Assembly (NCBI GenBank): GCA_913049615.1 | Contig: CAJWZI010000037.1 | Location: 1-9,378 of the forward strand | Length of the DNA: 9,378 bases | Reading direction: 5' to 3' | Source: an uncultured Alphaproteobacteria bacterium | GTDB taxonomy: Bacteria; Pseudomonadota; Alphaproteobacteria; GCA-2731375 | Part shown: positions 7,092 to 9,378 of the stretch, piece by piece | Position numbering within the stretch: the first letter of the stretch is position 1 | Layout of the letters: the number at the start of each line of letters is the position of its first letter | The notes under the pieces: generated by a model | What the model saw: the letters and a program-made list of their open reading frames with translations, nothing else | Database searches by the model: none | Told to the model about the DNA's origin: nothing | Program-made: the position numbers and the translations under genes

Positions 7092-8439
7092 ACAGCCAGG
7101 TATCGAGGTCGGCCAGAGCCCGTTTCGCATAGGCCGCTTTCCGCTGCTTTTTCTTCACAGGTGGTTGTAAAAGAGGAAAAAGTCCAAAATTTGCGTTCAT
7201 GGGTTGAAAATCATTTGCGCCTCCATCCCGATGTCGAGCCGTCCCGGTAATGTGACCCAGTAAAGTTCCCATGGACGTTGTGGGCGGCGGCAGATCCGGG
7301 GCACGTCCCAAACGCTGGGCGGCGGCGAACCTGCCTGACAGCAAACCCATAGCGGCGCTTTCTACATAACCTTCCACTCCGGTCATCTGACCCGCGAAAC
7401 GCAGGCGCGGCTCGACCGATAGGCGGCAGGTTTCGTCCAGCAAGTTAGGACTGTTCAAGAAGGTATTGCGGTGAATGCCACCCATGCGGGCGAAGCGGGC
7501 ATTTTCCAACCCCGGAATGGTGCGCAGAATTTCGATCTGAGCGCCGTGCCTTAATTTGGTCTGGAAGCCGACCAGATTATAGAGGCTGCCTGAGGCATTA
7601 TCTTGGCGCAATTGCACCACGGCGTAGGGCTTTTTATCTGGTTTATGCGCATTTGTCAGACCGACGGGCTTCATTGGACCAAAACGCAAGGTCTCCGGCC
7701 CCCGCTCGGCCATTACCTCGATGGGTAAGCAGCCCTCAAAATAGGGCGTGTCCTTCTCCCATTCGCGGAATTCTGCTACCTCACCGGCAAGTAAAGTGGC
7801 GATGAAAACCTCATACTGTTCGCGGTTCAGGGGACAATTCAGATAATCCTTGCCGGTGCCGCCGGGACCAGGTTTGTCATAGCGGGACTGGAACCAGGCG
7901 ATATCCATATTCACGCTGTCCGCATAGACGATTGGCGCAATTGCGTCGAAAAAGGCCAGTTGCTCTGCCCCGGTTAATTCTCCAATGGCGGCCGCCAGGT
8001 CTGGGGAGGTAAGGGGGCCGGTGGCTATGATGACATTGTCCCAGTCTTCAGGCGGCAGTCCTCCTACCTCCCCGCGCTTTAACTTCACCAATGGATCCGC
8101 TTTCAGGGCGGAACCTACGTGCGCCGAGAACCCATTCCGATCCATGGCCAGGGCGCTCCCCGCCGGCACTTTGTTGGCGTCTGCAGCTGCCATGATCAGG
8201 CTGTTGCAACGGCGCATTTCCTCGTGCAACAAGCCAATGGCGCTGCCAATGGCATCGTCCGAGCGAAAGGAATTGGAGCAAACCAATTCCGCATAGTCAT
8301 CACCTTGGTGCGCCTCCGTCATGCGCTCAGGCCGCATCTCATGCAGGACAACCGGTACGCCAGCGCGGGCAACCTGCCAGGCGGCTTCCGAACCTGCTAG
8401 TCCACCGCCGACAACGTGAATAGGCTTATTTTCGTTCAT
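7054..8439 (-). CDS. trmFO: tRNA (uracil-54-C5)-methyltransferase, folate/FAD-dependent
   Basis: TrmFO makes ribothymidine at position 54 of the tRNA T-loop, using methylenetetrahydrofolate as carbon donor and FADH2 as reductant. At 461 residues it has normal family length. The FAD-binding turn is [12 protein letters not shown] (9-20), followed by [12 protein letters not shown] (33-44). The catalytic cysteine lies in [11 protein letters not shown] (Cys54), and its partner in [14 protein letters not shown] (Cys237). Other family blocks are [19 protein letters not shown] (194-212), [11 protein letters not shown] (251-261), QLRQDN (276-281) and the C-terminal FAD segment [20 protein letters not shown] (348-367). 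A weak TTAGG site stands five bases before the ATG. Its last 12 codons and stop overlap the convergent NDUFAF6-like gene. The hydrolase gene ends 96 bases upstream on the same strand; no convincing promoter was found between them. Confidence 0.97.
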   Translation of the reverse strand: MNENKPIHVVGGGLAGSEAAWQVARAGVPVVLHEMRPERMTEAHQGDDYAELVCSNSFRSDDAIGSAIGLLHEEMRRCNSLIMAAADANKVPAGSALAMDRNGFSAHVGSALKADPLVKLKRGEVGGLPPEDWDNVIIATGPLTSPDLAAAIGELTGAEQLAFFDAIAPIVYADSVNMDIAWFQSRYDKPGPGGTGKDYLNCPLNREQYEVFIATLLAGEVAEFREWEKDTPYFEGCLPIEVMAERGPETLRFGPMKPVGLTNAHKPDKKPYAVVQLRQDNASGSLYNLVGFQTKLRHGAQIEILRTIPGLENARFARMGGIHRNTFLNSPNLLDETCRLSVEPRLRFAGQMTGVEGYVESAAMGLLSGRFAAAQRLGRAPDLPPPTTSMGTLLGHITGTARHRDGGANDFQPMNANFGLFPLLQPPVKKKQRKAAYAKRALADLDTWLSRAGAEGRANTE

Positions 8440-8535
8440 GGAAGCCTAATATGCCCGTAGAACCTTAGACGCAACCGAGTTTAATACGCTTGTCCTCACC
8501 TCACTGTTCCGGAGAACTTGTGGATGCGATGGCCG

Positions 8536-9378
8536 TTAAATCGGGTGACGGGAGGCATTCCTGGCAACTGCGTTAACAATGACGGGGATCATCTCATCGG
8601 GGTAGTCATGACCCATCTCCTCGATCACCAACAATTCCGAATTCGGGATAGAATTCCTGATATCCTCGCCGCCCGGAAGGGGAATGAGAGGGTCCTCGCG
8701 GCCATGAATGACCAGAGTTGGGGCAGAAATGTCCGACAATCGACCTACCCGGCTGTCGCCTGAGGCGATGCTGGCCAAAAGATGCCGGCTGTTACCTTCG
8801 GGATAAAAACACCTGTCGTACTGCGCCCCAGCTTCTTCCCGCAAAACAGCCTCGGGACGGGGAAATTTCAGGCTGCCGATGATCCGGGCGTTTTCGACCG
8901 CTTCATTCATGGCGCCCTCGCGGGTGCCGGCGGGATTGCGGGGTCGGGTCAGCCATTCCGCGACCTCTCCCTCCGGTCTGGGCAATCCACGGCGGCCGGA
9001 CGTGGCCATGATGGCGACCATGGTGGCGACCTTCTCTGGATATTCGATCGCCATGATCTGCGCTATGGCCCCGCCATTGGAACTGCCAATGACATGGGCT
9101 TTGTGTATGTCGAGTGCATCCAATAGAGCAGCGGCATCCTTGGCCATGTCCTCTAAGGTATAAGGGGCGGCCACAGGCTCTTTCGCGCGAGCCTGGGCAA
9201 AGGCGGCCTTGGTATCGGCTGGCCCCCAGTCATCAAACTTTGTGGAATGACCTACATCGCGATTATCATAAGCGATGACTTGGAAATCTCGTTCAATCAA
9301 GGCATTGAGGAACGTCTTGGACCATCTAATTAGCTGGACACCGAGCCCGCCGACTAACAACAAAGGCTGCCTATTGCC
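8536..9378 (-). CDS. Alpha/beta hydrolase, N-terminus cut by window edge
   Basis: This is an alpha/beta-hydrolase-fold enzyme, probably an esterase or similar cytoplasmic hydrolase, with the triad visible. Counting from the TTG codon at 9363, the nucleophile is Ser95 in IGSSNGG (GxSxG), the acid Asp224 in IHGREDPLIP, and the base His252 in EEMGHDYP. The oxyanion region is LLLVGGLG, and YDNRDVGHST (32-41) is typical of the group that includes aclacinomycin methylesterase-like proteins. The frame stays open to the right edge and adds GNRQP before that TTG, in line with the first strand of the fold, so the real start is outside the window and the TTG is not the start. The cap region (about 125-195) varies in this family and does not tell the substrate. 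It lies upstream of trmFO on the same strand. Confidence 0.88.
   Translation of the reverse strand, partial: GNRQPLLLVGGLGVQLIRWSKTFLNALIERDFQVIAYDNRDVGHSTKFDDWGPADTKAAFAQARAKEPVAAPYTLEDMAKDAAALLDALDIHKAHVIGSSNGGAIAQIMAIEYPEKVATMVAIMATSGRRGLPRPEGEVAEWLTRPRNPAGTREGAMNEAVENARIIGSLKFPRPEAVLREEAGAQYDRCFYPEGNSRHLLASIASGDSRVGRLSDISAPTLVIHGREDPLIPLPGGEDIRNSIPNSELLVIEEMGHDYPDEMIPVIVNAVARNASRHPI

Noticed and set aside
8440..8535. trmFO promoter candidate TTGCGT-17-TATTAG on the minus strand
   Set aside because: The -10-like box would lie only a few bases before the ATG, and both boxes match the consensus poorly.
9361..9363. TTG as start codon of the alpha/beta hydrolase
   Set aside because: The frame remains open to the window edge and the added residues fit the first strand of the fold, so the gene is cut by the edge.

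Overview
The window reads as an ordinary bacterial chromosome segment of moderate GC, most likely from an alphaproteobacterium. Supporting this are a CO-dehydrogenase-type (Cox) molybdoenzyme maturation operon, a folate-dependent TrmFO, and a squalene/phytoene-synthase-like protein of the NDUFAF6 type, a family shared by alphaproteobacteria and mitochondria. No mobile element, CRISPR array, rRNA or tRNA gene was seen.

Layout. Positions 1-3425 (+) hold the 3' end of an operon: a CoxE-like VWA protein cut by the left edge, a stand-alone XdhC/CoxI N-terminal domain, a stand-alone XdhC C-terminal Rossmann domain, and a fusion of a molybdopterin-binding domain with a MocA/MobA-type nucleotidyltransferase. 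Each junction overlaps by 1 or 4 bases, so the four genes are probably translationally coupled. Together they would cytidylylate the molybdenum cofactor, sulfurate it and insert it into a xanthine dehydrogenase/CO dehydrogenase-family hydroxylase. The structural genes and a CoxD-like MoxR ATPase are expected to lie left of the window. Positions 3426-3647 contain no intact gene but show two short frames that may be a decayed gene. A luciferase-like, F420-type oxidoreductase follows (3648-4655, +).

Positions 4770-6095 (-) encode a 12-helix MFS transporter. A 141-base intergenic region separates it from a divergent gene (6237-7091, +) for the NDUFAF6-like protein. That gene overlaps tail to tail with trmFO (7054-8439, -). 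The right edge cuts an alpha/beta hydrolase (8536-9378, -). The other gaps, 4656-4769 and 8440-8535, hold nothing I can call; no clean rho-independent terminator was found in them.

I see no clearly undescribed system. The points most worth a second look are the compact molybdenum-cofactor maturation module with its split XdhC, the possible gene remnant after it, the F420-type enzyme in a presumed alphaproteobacterium, and the prenyl-synthase fold protein that lacks both aspartate motifs.
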